Part shown: positions 36,970 through 49,979 of the stretch, in pieces
How the letters are laid out: each line of letters opens with the position of its first letter
How positions within the stretch are numbered: position 1 is the stretch's first letter
Origin: Gordionus sp. m RMFG-2023
Lineage: Eukaryota > Nematomorpha > Gordioida > Chordodea > Parachordodidae
NCBI RefSeq assembly: GCF_954871325.1
Contig: NC_088775.1
Location: 91,766,805-91,830,804, forward strand
Reading direction: 5' to 3'
Length of the DNA stretch: 64,000 nucleotides
Translations under genes and position numbers: made by a program
Notes under the pieces: generated by a model
The model's database searches: none
What the model saw: the letters and a program-made list of their open reading frames with translations, nothing else
Told to the model about the DNA's origin: nothing

Positions 36970-37610
36970 CTGCCAGTAAAGTTTTGTTCAAGTTGGTTCA
37001 AGAGTTTTGCTAAAATTAATTTTCTCGAGAGGGTTCGCTGTTCAGTTTTGCAGAAATTAACTGGCTGTAAAAGGTTGGCGATATTGTCTTCGTTGTATGT
37101 TTCGCAGAAAAAATTCTTGAAATTGGTTTTGCAATATTACCTTTGCTCAATTTCTTCGCGATACATGACATTCGTGATAACTACTTCGATAAAATGTGCT
37201 TCGCAATAAAGGATTTTTATACTGAGTTAGTTGCCTTAAAATCTTTTTTTTCATTACGTTAAATAGTTTATCATTATAAAAGTCTACTGGATGAAACCTG
37301 ATTACTTAAGTTTTTTTAATTTAAAAATCTCTGGGGTGCTACTATGCTTCATTATATTATTCAAAGAATATGAATAATAAGCAGTACCTACGGTTTTAAA
37401 CAAGTCGGATTTTTTATTTTCTTGTTTGAACTACTGTCAAAATTTGCCCACCCATTTATATATATATTAACTCTAACCTGTATTTCCAACCATCTTTTTA
37501 AGCATTATATACCTTCTAAAATAAATGCCAAATATTAAAAAATTCACACCCAAAACTCTTATAATGATTGTTGTATTTTTAATTTTTTATCATAATTATT
37601 GTATATATCT
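36970..37610 (+). repeat. TTCGC-rich dispersed repeat, copy 2
   Basis: This is the partner of 29590-30260, in the same orientation. The open frame at 36931-37209 falls inside it and is a by-product. It lies directly after the BED-finger hAT fragment. Confidence 0.75.
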
Positions 37611-37795
37611 GAATTTACTATGAATGATACCAATAATATGAATAAAATCTATTACTCTTATTTTATTAATTACTTTTGGTAAAATTGGACCTAAAAACAC
37701 TAGTGGAATATCTTTATTAAACAAATTTGTAAAAAGTATATAACATACTAAATATTCGTTTGTGATGCTAAACCCAAAATTTATTTTAAATTGAA

Positions 37796-38125
37796 AAAGA
37801 ATGATGTAAATATTTATAAATCACAATTCTAGTAAATTAACCATAATAAATACCTTTATAATCTTGAATAAAAGTTATAATGATGATCCCGAATATTTAA
37901 TATAATATCATAAATTCGAAAGAATGTAAATATTAATGAATCACAATTTTAGCAAATATAACCAATACCCTTATAATCTTGAATAAAAAAGTTATAATGA
38001 TGATCCCGAATATTTAATATAATATCATATGTTCGAAAGAATGTAAATATTAATGAATCACAATTTTAGCAAATATAACCAATACCCTTATAATCTTGAA
38101 TAAAAAAGTTATAAAGTGGATCCCA
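37796..38125 (+). repeat. Tandem repeat, period 117 bp, about 2.8 units
   Basis: GTTATAATGATGATCCCGAA starts at 37874 and 37991, and GTTATAAAGTGGATCCC at 38108, giving an exact 117-bp period twice. The two complete units differ by only a few bases, while the partial unit upstream (37796-37873) is more diverged. The unit has no coding capacity. Confidence 0.9.
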
Positions 38126-38799
38126 TGATTTAATTACATCATATTTATGACAGTTTAAGATTTGAAAATAACAATTAATATATAATTTTATTGTTTCACG
38201 GTTTTTTTATTCTATTTTCTTTTTTTATTAATAAATAGATTAATTATAAAATGTATATACTATATAAAATAAATAGAGATAAGGATAAGATCACTTTCAA
38301 AGATGTGCGTGGTTTACACAGTTTATCTTTATTACACATCTATATTAATTTTTTTTACCTCCTAGTTCAACATCAGATATTAGTTAATCCTTACACTAAT
38401 TTTAAAATTTGTAATTTATATCTAAAATGTTTAAAAATAATTTTCATCTTTCCTTTGTTTTTATAATGAGGTTAGGAAATGCCTCTATCATAAATCAAAT
38501 ATTTACAAAAAAAAACATCTAAGCTAATGTATTTTTTTTACATTATATGAAGTGGAAGAGGAAAATATCCTGATTTCTGATACATGATTTTTGATTTGCA
38601 TTGATAGGAATAATTGGAATATATTCCACAAACATATAAAATGAGAATCCTTCAATAGTAGCAAAATTATAGACTTTTATCATATGTATGATGCACCTGT
38701 TAAGTATTTGCAAAAACAAAAATTACTCTAGTGTAGTAAAAAGGATCCCATAAATTTATTTTAATAAAACTCTCAACAGGATTGTATAACCTTCGACTT
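38126..38799. other. A+T-rich spacer
   Basis: No feature was recognised, although degraded N-terminal LINE sequence may begin near 38700. Confidence 0.5.
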
Positions 38800-40290
38800 T
38801 CATTTATTACCGACCTCGTGGGTTAAACAATTCGTAATTTATTCTTAATTCTTTAACGAAAATTTTTAATCATATTATCAATGGGAAATTACCACATAAA
38901 CTTGCGCCAATAATTTTTGGTGCTCGACTAATAGAACTTGAAAAAACTAAAAATCAAGTGCGCCCAATAGCAAATTTTCCACCAATGAACCATTTCAAAA
39001 ATTATTTGTAATTAACTCAAATCTTCAACAACCTTAAGCTTAGCTCTTTACCAAGTTGGATTTGGAGTAAAAGGAGGGTGTGAAGCCGCAATCCATTGCA
39101 GTCGACTAGTTTTATCCTACCTCAAACCTGAAGTTTATATAGCATAAACATATCCAATGCCTTTAATTCAATTAATAAGAATAAAATGATCCATATTTTC
39201 TTGGAAACATTCCCTGAGGTATATTTCCTTACTCAGGTTTAATGATATATTATTAATTCTGCAGAAGGTCTCTAACAGGGTGATTTATTAGGACCACTAC
39301 TTCTTTACTATACCATTAAACTCCTAATAAGTGATATTGCTCTCTCGTGCAATCTCAATCTACACGTTTGGTACCTTGACGATTGTACTATATCGGGGAC
39401 CATTTTTTCAAACCAGAATGGTTTGGATATAATTAACAAACACTTTGAAGAAATTTATCCTTAAATAAAAAAAAATGCAAAATTTATCCTTCTCCACCTT
39501 CAACGACACCATATTAGATAACTTTAGATGGACACCCTTACAAAATTTCAATATATTAAGAGCCCTATTGGGAGGTAGAGGGAGTTTTTAATTTTTTAAA
39601 TAATCACCTTCAATCATTATTCCCCAAACTATCGATCTTAAAAATTACCCATTCATCAAGCATATTTCATTCGCAAAAATACCCTTTTAATACCACAAAT
39701 TGAGTATTGTTTAAAAACATCTGGTGCCTCTCTTAGAAATTCTTTAAAAAGAATACGAACTGATAGAGTTATTAAACATCAAACTCAAATCATGGCTTCA
39801 GGCAACTCTCTCTTGTAAATTCGGAGGGCTAGGCCTAAGATCGGCATTAAGTATAGTCCTTCTTTCCTTCATCTCATCAACCTTATCAGTAAAAAATATG
39901 ACCTCGCAAATTATTACCATCGATAGAGATAATTTATTAGATGAAGCCTTACGTTGTTGGAATATTAATGTTTTACCAAACACAGCCCCGCCAGATTTAA
40001 CTAAACAAAAAGATTGGGATAAAGGATTGGTATCTCGTTCTTTAGCTTACCTCAACTTGAACCATGATCATCAATATAAATCCTTCCTAAGAACACTTAA
40101 TTTTAACAACGTTGGCCATGAATGGTTGTACTCATATCCCAGCATTTTAAATAACCAACTAATAGATAACGACTCGTTTCGTTATGCAATCAATTTACGC
40201 CTGGGCGTACCTTTCCCAAACCAATATACTTGCATTTGCAATCAATCGGGAGACGCATATGGGAAACACGCTGTCCACTTTATATAAAAA
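38800..40290 (+). mobile_element. Non-LTR retrotransposon (LINE), 5'-truncated and decayed
   Basis: LINE reverse transcriptases copy their RNA into the genome at a nick. The plus-strand text shows the RT core in order: LAPIIFGARLIELEK and RPIA (about 38905-38990), YQVGFGVKGGCEAAIHCSR (about 39052), NAFNSINKNKM (about 39155), EGL-QGDLLGPLLLYYTI with TAA in place of Gln (about 39265) and the catalytic box VWYLDDCTISG (YLDD at 39372-39383). The C-terminal part stays open to 40287. Several stops and frame changes lie between, and no endonuclease is seen. The clade is not resolved; the text matches the family with WYLDDGT-type RT. The copy at 50980-52150 is a relative. Confidence 0.85.
39898..40287 (+). 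pseudogene. LINE C-terminal region, open reading fragment
   Basis: This 129-codon segment is the longest protein-like open frame in the window. It follows the RT domain of the LINE at 38800 and ends with AINLRLGVPFPNQYTCICNQ and then GDAYGKHAVHF. That fits the C-terminal Cys/His motif of this LINE family (CxC ... G-H--SC), with the last Cys apparently lost. The first Met is internal to the original protein, because in-frame similarity starts further upstream (about 39800). It is a fragment of a dead element, not a host gene. Confidence 0.75.
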
Positions 40291-42395
40291 ACAGGAGACG
40301 TGATAAAATAAATTCAATAATAGCTTTTCAGCCGACCTATTGTACAAGTTGTTGGTCCAGCCCAAAATACCCCCCTCCCACCCAGTTTTCTCTGCAAATA
40401 TAACAAGAAAATGATCAGCAATCTCAATTTTCTTCTTGAAAATGTGGAAAGTAAATATTTTAGATATTATTTTCAGTTATAATGCAAATTAAAAAATGTG
40501 AGGTGATTTTCATGATATTATTATATTAAAACAAACTTAACAGTTAATTTTGCTATAAGCCATTCTTTAAACGAACCCACCCTGCCCCCCTTTCTTTTTG
40601 GAAGAACAACAGCGCTGCTTTTGATTATTCAGAGGGTTGTGATAGTCCAGCAATTCTGACCAAGCTCGACCTGAACTAAACATATATGCGTTTGTTGTTA
40701 TGAAAGAAAGATATTCAAAGCACATTTTGTTATCAATACTTCAGTGTTGTAAACATTACCTGAAAATGATGTCGTTATTTTTTGATTGCTGTCCGAAAAA
40801 TAAACCTAGTTTCCTCATATTTTTTATGTTACATTTTTCAAAATAAATATTTCTCTAGATATTATAGTATAAAAATTTATAAGGTAGAATAGTGTGATTT
40901 AAAATATAGTTTTTAATATATATTTAATATAATTTTTATAATAATTATATTTACAATATATTTTCTATTTTATTTTATTTTAAAAAATACCCAGCCTTTG
41001 TTATACTTAAGACTAACTCAATCGGTGCCTAGGATCCATGTGTGGTGTTATATTTAATATAAAAAAATATATAAAATTTTATTTACCATTTAAAAATTTC
41101 AGTTAATTTATGGCATCTTTATAAAATTATTCATCCTCAAGGTCTTTGTAAAAATATTAATTTTTTCATTTCTAATCAATTTAGTCAAATATAATTTTTC
41201 CAAAAATTGTTATCAATTAATTAGCTCAGCGTCGTCTAATTCATATTCAAATTTATAGTATAATACAAAAACAATATGTCAAAAAATATTTTATTTTTCA
41301 CTGATAATTGAATACATAATATATTTAATGTTTTAAATTTTCAATAATTTCTATTATATTTTTATTGGGGTTAACATTTTTTGATATAAAAATTTAATTT
41401 TTCAAAATGATGATTTAATAATTTGAATTTCAGATACAATATTTATTGTATTATAGAAATATAAAAATAAGTGTTAAGAAGAGCTTCTTGTTAAATATAC
41501 AAAGCACTAGAATAATAAATATCACATATTAAAAAATTAGTTTAGGTAGATTTACATTAAAATGTTTCTTAAACATAAATATCTTCAATGGAAGATTTTT
41601 TTTCTAATGTAATAAATCATCCTTATTATTTAATTAGCTTGTTTAAACCTTTAAATATTTTTATATTTCCCTTATAAATACTTTAAGAAAATTATACTTA
41701 ATCATAATTGATAACACTATAAAATTATAATTTGTTATTACTGAGGCTTGCTTCCTTTTCTTCTTCTTATCTTCAGAAATGACAAATGAAAAATTGATTA
41801 AGCTAAGTCAATAAAAGATAATGAAATTTTATATTTAATTCGACCTTTGAAATAAATTTGGAGGTAAAATGTTATAATTATCCTTATCAAAAAGGATGAG
41901 TTCATAAAATAAACCGTAATTGATAAATAAATTCATAAAATTTTAACCGAGTTTAGTTTGGTCATAATATATTGGAGAAGGAGAATTTGAAGGGCTTTCA
42001 ATTTTGCTAAACAAATTAGAATTGAAGAAATCTTATTAATCGACGATAAGAAGAGATAACAGAAAAGAAGTAAAGTGGAATAGGGTTAGTTCTTATAGTG
42101 TTTTTTTAGTTATCAAAGCTAAGAAGCTGATGCCTTGAGAGTTGCTGAGATTATAGCTATTATGAAATTAACATTATGCCTAAACTTCTCGAAAGGGGGG
42201 TAATGAAGAGAATGATAAACCAAAAAAGGAGGTCTGGAGTATATCATAGCTTAGTTAAAGATTGATAGAAAATCTTAAATATTTGTTAATTAATATGTAT
42301 ATAAAAAGTGAATAATTTCAAATCATCCAAGGTTAATACTTCATTTAAGAACTGAGTTTAAACAAAGTGATGCCCAAAATTCATCGGTGAGAGAA
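40291..42395. other. A+T-rich stretch with small GC-richer patches
   Basis: Patches at 40328-40390 (GTCCAGCCC, then a C-rich run) and 40575-40690 (CCCACCCTGCCCCCC, AGCGCTGC) are unlike their surroundings and may be transposon debris of unknown type. They could also be the LINE's 3' region. The rest is featureless. Confidence 0.5.
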
Positions 42396-43230
42396 TGGAA
42401 AAGAATAAAAATTAATGGGGAAAGCTTTTAAATGTTGATGTTAAACGAAATTACCTCTTCAAGAAACATATTTTTTTTAAGAATATATGCTTGCTATCGT
42501 ATGAATTTACTTAAAAAATAAAGGGTTTAAACGTTTAGTAATAACGACTACAAGATGATTTTTGCAAAATCAAAAAATTTGATGAAAGAAAGGTCTGAAT
42601 ATACGGTTTAATATATTTTAGGTGTATTTCTTTCAATTTATTTTAGTCTCTAACTTTTGGATGCAATGGAAATTCGATTAGTTAATATTTTTTATTTTAG
42701 AGTTTAACAAAGTTTGAAATAAATTGATTTAAAATGAAATTATACATCTTTTTTAGTATCTTAAAAATAAGAAATGTACTAATTGTATAATTTTTATATT
42801 AATCAAAACTATTATAACATATTTTTAAACCATGTATTTATAATCATAAGTTATATATCAAGAATTATTCCATTTTTAATTAATTTAAAATAGAAAATAT
42901 ATGCGATTACTATTTAACGATCTAAGAAAATGGAGATTTTTATCCTGTGATTTATTTTCCGCTTATCATCTCTTATAGCTATTGTTCTGTGCATCCTCAA
43001 GAAGTAATAATTTAGATCTAATTTAAATAATAAATAAAATATTGGTCATGGAATAGCATAAATCCTGTGGAATATACATTTATATATCTTTCAGAAATAC
43101 TGAGTAATATATGATAAGATTTTAACACCATTTGAACTGATGAGATTTTTTGTGTTACATTTCCTAGAAATAAATTGTCTATTCATAATTTTTTTTCTAT
43201 CTCTTTTAGCTTTCACCTTATCTGATGGTA
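42396..43230 (+). repeat. Duplicated segment, copy A, left of the RTE LINE
   Basis: It matches 44335-45625 in the same orientation. Shared blocks: AAAGCTTTTAAATGTT, TTAATATATTTT-GG-GTATTTC, GAGTTTAACAAAGTTTG, TATATTAATCAAAACTAT-ATAACAT, GATTTTTATCCTG, TCCTCAAGAAGTAATAATTTA and ATATATGATAA. It shows no coding text. Confidence 0.85.
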
Positions 43231-43329
43231 AGCTCCTTCAATATCTCTCTTCATTTTATGTTATTCATACTATCTCGTCTAACCTTCATATTGGCTCTAA
43301 CATTATGGCCCCATTAAAGTTTTAGGCTT

Positions 43330-44334
43330 CTTCTTTTACGTTTACCCATCACTTCCAAACTCTCAATTTTATTTCCTATGTAGTTCATAGGTCTTCTCAT
43401 TGTATTCTCATACCATCTAAGTCTGTTTACCATTATCTTAGTCTTAATGGGCACTACCTTTAAGCTTCCTAGTATTCTTGTACTTCGCACCTTATCCTTT
43501 TTTTTTTACTCCAGCAATCGTCCTCAGCTTTCTCATTTCAGTTTGTAGAATTCTCTCGTCTGATTCTTTGGTTGGCCATGTTTCCGAACTATATAGAATA
43601 GTTGGTTGTACTATGGAACTGTAAATTTTTCCCTTTAATTTGTGTGGGATTCTTTTATCAAAGAGCATTACAGATAAAGATCTCCCCTTTAAACACCCTT
43701 GATTAATTTTACTCTTTATCTCCTACTCTATTGTGCCGTTTGTTTGTATAGCGGAGCCCAAATATTTGCAGCTTTCAATTGCCGTCTCATTCATTTATAT
43801 CAACTCTGTTTTATCTCCCCCTATCACCATATACTCCGTCTTTTCTCTAGTCCCTGCTTTCTAGGATATTTATCCAGCCCACTAATCTTCATTTCATCCT
43901 TGGATTCCGCAAGTATCACAATATCATTTGTAAATATTATATTCCACGGGACTGTTTGTGGTATAGACTTAGCTAATACATCATTACTGTTATGAAAAGA
44001 AGTGGGCTGAGAGCCGACTTTTGATGAACTCCCTCGGCTTTTGTGAAGCCTATTGAAGTACCAGTTGTGCTACAGAACATTGTTGTATGATACATATTAT
44101 GTATTATTCTAATATATTTTTTTGAAACTTTTTTGTGGCGTAGCGCCCACCAGATAAGTTATCTTGGGATTCTATTGAGGGCCTTTTCGATCGAGAAAGA
44201 CCATGTATAGCTTTTTGTTCTTTTCCCTGTATTTTTCACTTATTTGCCTAATTGCGTGGATAGTATCAATTGTTAATATTCCAGGCATTAAGTCAAACTG
44301 AGTCTCTCCTATTTCGATTATAACCATAGACAAT
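43330..44334 (-). mobile_element. RTE-like LINE fragment, decayed
   Basis: On the minus strand the RT and downstream text follow family order. EKYREKNKKLYMVFLDREKAL (truncated domain around 44200) is followed by EGVHQKSALSPLLFITV (about 44030), FTNDIVILAES (about 43940, the FADD box, here FTND), SCKYLGSAIQTNG (about 43770), IVQPTILYSSETWPT (about 43600) and VNRLRWYENTMRRP (about 43410). The endonuclease and the 5' part of RT are missing, and there are several stops and frame changes. The changed FADD box shows that it is inactive. It sits between two copies of a duplicated flanking segment. Confidence 0.9.
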
Positions 44335-45625
44335 GCATAAGAATAAAAATTATAATGGAGAGCTTTTAAATGTTCGTACTAAACGGAATACTCTCTTAAA
44401 TTAAATCCAAATTTTATAAAGGATATATATACGTGCTATTGTATGAATTTATCCAAAAATATATTACTTGAAATGAATCTACAAGATCTTTGCAAGAAGA
44501 AGAAAGAAAGGCCTTAATTTACTGTTTAATATATTTTCGGGGTATTTCGTTAGATTTATTTCAATCTGTAACTTTTAAATTCAATTCAATTAAATATTTT
44601 TTTGTTTTTGAGTTTAACAAAGTTTGTAATAAATTGATTTAATTAAAGGAAATAAAATTACATATTTTTTTAATATCTTAAAAATAAGAAATATATTAAT
44701 TGAATAATTTATATATTAATCAAAACTATCATAACATTGTCATCGCTGTGCGTATTTTGTAAATAATTATATATATATATTTATAAAGGCCAATCAAAAG
44801 TTTAACATTCTGTGATTGGTAGAAAAGAAAGAAAATTTTATTATTAAAAAATTCAACGCCAATTATTTTTTTTACAAAATTATTATTAATTTTTGAAAAT
44901 TACTTTGGTAAATTTATATTTTTAAAATTATACTTTTTGAAAAGATTCTTTTTTTTATGTGAAAATTTTTTCCATTCTCTTATGAAAAAACGTTTTATGG
45001 ATTATTAATTTCTTTTACATTTTAAAAAATTTTATCTTTGAAATAAAAACTTTTAAAATTGATTATTCTGGTTATAAATATTATATTATTCTATTTTTTG
45101 AAGAAAATAAAATATTTAAAATCCAATTAAAGTGTCAATTTTAAAGTATCCATAATCAGTAAAGAATTGAGTTAACTATATTTCAGAGGAAGTTCTAGGT
45201 CTTTGTTAGTAAGTATGAGTTTTTTTTTAAACATAATCTTAGACCATATATTTACAATCTTAAGTTATATTTTAAAAATTATTCTGTTCTTCTCTAGTTT
45301 AAAATATAAAAACTATGCGATCTCTTAATATTTATTCATCTAAGAAAATAGGGATTTTTATCCTGAGATTAATTTTCCGCTTACCATCTCATATAGCTGT
45401 TCACATGCTGTGTATCCTCAAGAAGTAATAATTTAAATCAATTTTATAAATTGGCAGAGTAAAACGCGTGTGGAATAAAATCCTTATCCATATCTTTTAT
45501 AAATACTGAGCCATATATGATAAAATTTTTAAACATTTGAAATTTTTATATTTTTTTACGAAATACATTGTTTATTTATAATTTACAAAAATTTTAAATT
45601 AGACCATCTGATAGTTTAAATGTCA
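44335..45625 (+). repeat. Duplicated segment, copy B, right of the RTE LINE
   Basis: This is the partner of 42396-43230. It is split by about 500 bp of unmatched sequence at 44738-45234, flanked by AACAT on each side. The insert has no coding text and no inverted termini, so its nature is unknown. The match resumes at AGACCATATATTTACAATC-TAAGTTATAT. Confidence 0.85.
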
Positions 45626-46628
45626 TAGTTCTTTTATGCACTAGAATCAAATCATAAAATGTTAAACGAATATTAATTAAAATCAACCCACCAAAGATGG
45701 GAAAAAACAAAAGCTGAAAGTTACTCTAGGGAAAGGAAGAATTAATTTTACAGAATGGTGAATAATCTCTTAATAACCCTCTAAGGAGGTAATTAATTTT
45801 TTTTAGTATTATCAATGTTGTTTTTAGTGAAAAATTGCCTAGTTCGTTTATTCATCTTATTAAGTTAAATTCCGAGTTTATAAATATAATATATATAATA
45901 GTTATTTACTTAGATCCTTTACTATCATTACTAAGATTTGAAATATAAATTAAATTAAAAGTGAGAAAAATTGTGACTATAAAAATAGAAACTAAAATAA
46001 CAAAAGGTCATCATCTCAAAATTCTTCATAAATTCGACCTTAAAAGGTTCATTAATGCATCGAAATCATTTCACATTTTTTTTCTAAAAAGGAGAAATAT
46101 ATAATCATATTTGAGTGGTCACTAAGGAGATCTCATCAATGTTTAAGACATTGTAAATAATTGCCTAGGTTATTGGTTACATAATACTAGCCAATGAGTT
46201 TTACGATTTTATAATTGCCTGATTTAATAATTCGAATTTTATATGTTTAAATAACTTAAAAAATTTTAAATTATTATATTTTTTTTCTATTGTAATAAAA
46301 ATTTGCTTTCCTCAGTTGGGATAGTTATTAATTCCTAAATATAGCTTACATAAAATATTTACTCAAAACATTTTTATGCTATAATTGTGAACAAATGTAA
46401 CTAAACTTTATCAAAAAATTATTCTTACATTTATTTTGTCATTTCATGTTTTATAAGATATGTATGTAATATTTTGAAATATAAATATTATTTAATGTTT
46501 CTGTTTTTTTAAATTATTTAAATAAACTATTTAAAATATTTAATAACTATATTTATTTGACTGGCAAAGATTTTGATAGGGTTGATAAATTTTTTCTGAC
46601 AAACTTTATAGAAGTTCTTTAGGTCTAT
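45626..46628. other. A+T-rich non-coding stretch
   Basis: Nothing was recognised. Confidence 0.6.
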
Positions 46629-46732
<104 letters not shown>

Positions 46733-48089
46733 TGTAGGCCTTTAAATAGACAAAGAACAAACTGAGATATTAAGTCAAAATTTACAAAATTGTTTTGTGC
46801 TAATTAATATTTAAAATTATACGGGATAAAGTCATATGATTCTTTTAATTTTACAGTAGGGGTAGGTGGGGGCTGGGGGTTTTTACGCGCCATCCTACCA
46901 AAACTTAGAGAAGTGGACTAATAATTTTAAATAAAATTATTTTTGATTATATATATGATATAAAAAAAATATTGCGATTGATGTGAATTTTACAATTTTG
47001 TTGAGTGACTTAAAACACTTACTATTACCATAGTATGTTAATTAGTATATTTGAAAGCAAGAAGATAAAAAATGATTTCCATCTTTAATTATCTTAAGTA
47101 AATTATATAAATATAAACTTTAAAATATCTAATATTGTTGATTTATTTCCTTTTTTTTATAAATATTTATTATTATATAACATATATAAAACTTGAAAAA
47201 GCGTGGGCCGGTAGAGATATTGTATAAATTATACATTATATTAAATCTTTATTTATATTTTATTAATTAATTTCACTTTTATAAAAATATATGTTTCTTT
47301 ATCATATTTTAAAATTAAATATTAATGATCTTTAAATTGCATGTCAATAGTCTTTATATACAATTCTAAAGTCTATATGAGTATAAGGTAAAGTATGTTA
47401 AAATTAAAATAAATTTTAAAGTTAATAAAAATAAAACAAAATTTTAAAATTTTGAATATAATTTATATTAAAAGTTTATAAATTGCATTTAAGTTCGTCG
47501 TCAATTGATGTAAAATTATTTCCTAATTCAACTAAATATAATAAATAAATTAATACTTCCAATATTATAATAAATATATATAAGTTTTAATAAAAATCGA
47601 TAATATTTTTATTAATTATTGTGCCTATATTCTATTTTATTTGAGATGAGGAAATTTACTACTCAATCTGTTAGAAATGGCAACCGATATTAAATAAATG
47701 ATTTTTAAATTAATTTATATAACAATAAAATAAAGACTATTAAGATCAGGTTGTTGCGATAATCAAAGATTGATAACAGTTTGTGCATTTTTTGAAGCAG
47801 TTTATATATATATATTATATAATGGTTTGTATAAAGAAGATATTTTATTTTACTATCTTTTTTGATATTCATCCCTAAATTAAATATAGATATATATTAA
47901 ATATATGTATATATAAATAAGATTTTTATGATTATTTTTTCAGAAATAATTAATTAATATTATATTGTTAATTACTAATATCTTTAAGGCCATTTACAGG
48001 AATATAATTAGAGTATTATTAGTTTAATAAAAAATAATAGACAACAGATATAATGATTATTTATTTAACAAAATTTTAAGGGGTATTAA
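46733..48089. other. A+T-rich non-coding stretch
   Basis: A G-rich block at 46858-46885 followed by TTTACGCGCCATCC may be the end of a hAT-type element; no partner end was found. The rest is featureless. Confidence 0.5.
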
Positions 48090-48330
48090 AAAAATTTTTT
48101 AGATCCGGCCTGGGTATATTTAAAAAAATTAAAATACGGCCTGATCCATTGTAACCGGATGGCACGGGGCAGGCTTAGGCCTGAGTCTGATTGGGCCAGC
48201 TCTCTGATTTTGCCATAAATGTTTTCTAAAATAGAAAGTATGGGGAAGGTAATAATGGAGGTTTAAAATATTTGGCTCAGTCGGAATATTTTTAAAAATT
48301 CTTTTTAGGGCCGGCCCGGTAATTTTTTTC
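48090..48330. mobile_element. GC-rich hAT-type MITE relic
   Basis: It contains the same kind of words as the nested MITE at 34059-34375 (CCGGCCTGGG, ATACGGCC, GGGCCGGCCCGG) separated by A/T tracts. GGGCCAGCTCTCTG near 48200 may be an internal CAGAG-type terminus, suggesting two adjacent fragments. The boundaries are approximate. Confidence 0.5.
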
Positions 48331-48452
48331 AAAAAGATACTTCCTTAATCATACAAAAATAAAAAAACATTTTAAATCTTAAATAGAATGAAAATTATTA
48401 TGGATGTGATAATATTTTTATATGAAATCAATTTCTTAAATATAGGGTTAAC

Positions 48453-48910
48453 TATACCAGGATAATAATTTGTGCATACAATGTATAACATCTATTACAC
48501 CATAATATAAACAAATTTCTGATTCTCTTCAAATATATATTTAAAAAATATTTATGTAATCCCAAATCCAAAAAAGGACAAATTTCTGGTACCTCTCAGC
48601 AAATTAAGAGGAAATTTCCGACTTATCCTTCATTTTTTGACGAGGAATTTGATTGTATGTACATTATATTTGATTAATTTTAAAAGAAATATATTTAATT
48701 TTATTTTTATTTATCTTTTTTTTTGACAATAGTGAAGATATATACTGATATATGCTTCAATTTATAATTTTATCATCATAAATATTTTCAATAAAAAAAA
48801 TTGCGCATATTTTGGAATTAATATCTTTAATTCCTTCCATACCCAATAAAGTATAAATGATATTACCTACACATTTCAAATCTTTTTATGAAAATAATTT
48901 ATAAAAATGA
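48453..48910 (+). repeat. Dispersed repeat pair, copy A
   Basis: It aligns loosely with 53788-54190 in the same orientation. Shared words: TACCAG-ATAAT, AATTTGTGCAT, TTCTGATT, AAATTTCTG/AAATTTCCG with CATTCATT-like text, and CAATAAAGTATAAATGAT with ACCT downstream. Divergence is high and the class is unknown. Confidence 0.6.
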
Positions 48911-49979
48911 GATTTTTAAGAATATTTTTACCTATTAAAATAATAAAAATGTTGGTGAGCTTTTAAAACATTAAATCCAAAGTCAAAACAAAAAAATATT
49001 TTGGACATATTTCAAGAAAAAAAAGATTTATGAGTTACAAGGTTTTATGAACAAAATATTAAAAATTTAATAATTATTTAATGTAAATTAAAAAAAATTT
49101 ATATTACAAATTGTAATGACAAATTATAATGCAAAAATTTATAATAGGTTATATATAATATTTTACCCGCATATTTACATACTTCATCTAATAAAAAATA
49201 ATATTTTAGATTTCTGAAAATTGAGTGAATCGTAAACGGTATACAACATTGTTTTCAGAATGAGGTTATAAAATAAATAAAATATTTATTAGTATTTTTC
49301 AATTAGAAACAGATCTGGTAAGTGAATTGGTGACGACTTAATGTGATTCATTATCACACTATATTCATTATTTTATAATCAAATTATAAAGAAAAAAACA
49401 AAAAATTATTTCAAAAGTAAAATAATAAAGAAATTCTTTCAATGAAGAATATTTCCATATTTTTTTGAAACCTTTTTTTTTCATTATGTGGCTTGATTTG
49501 AATTTAAAAAATATATATAAATATCATTTAGTTCCAAAAGGAAATTATTTTTTTTAAAAACAATTAATACTCGGAACAATCTTATGTTAGTCTTTTTGAA
49601 AAACTAAATATGGAATCGACAATTTAATACTTTAAAATAACCCAATTTAATTTTTAATTAATTGTAAAAAAACAAAAAAAAAGTTTGTAATTTCAATTAT
49701 GTCTAATCCAATGACATATATAATACCTAGACTGACGATTCATTCATTAAAAGTGTACATCAATGCAAATCTGGGGACGCCATCTTGGTTACAGTAATTA
49801 TTATTAAAATTTTAAACGAGAGCCTAATTTATTCCTATATATGATGCAAACTTTATTAAAAAATTTTCTTATCATCGAGGTAATAAGGAAGCAAATTAAA
49901 TTTAATAATAGTTCATAGCATGAGAATAATTATCATATGGGTTATAAAATAGCGGGTTCAGCGATTTGCATTCAACGAC
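48911..49979. other. A+T-rich non-coding stretch
   Basis: Nothing was recognised. Confidence 0.6.

Noticed and set aside
37796-38125. CRISPR-like appearance of a regularly spaced repeat
   Set aside because: The 117-bp units are contiguous and homologous throughout; there are no short repeats separated by unique spacers, and the genome is eukaryotic.
43699-43995. 98-codon plus-strand open frame with a hydrophobic, membrane-like composition
   Set aside because: It lies antisense to the RTE-like LINE fragment, whose minus-strand RT motifs explain the sequence.
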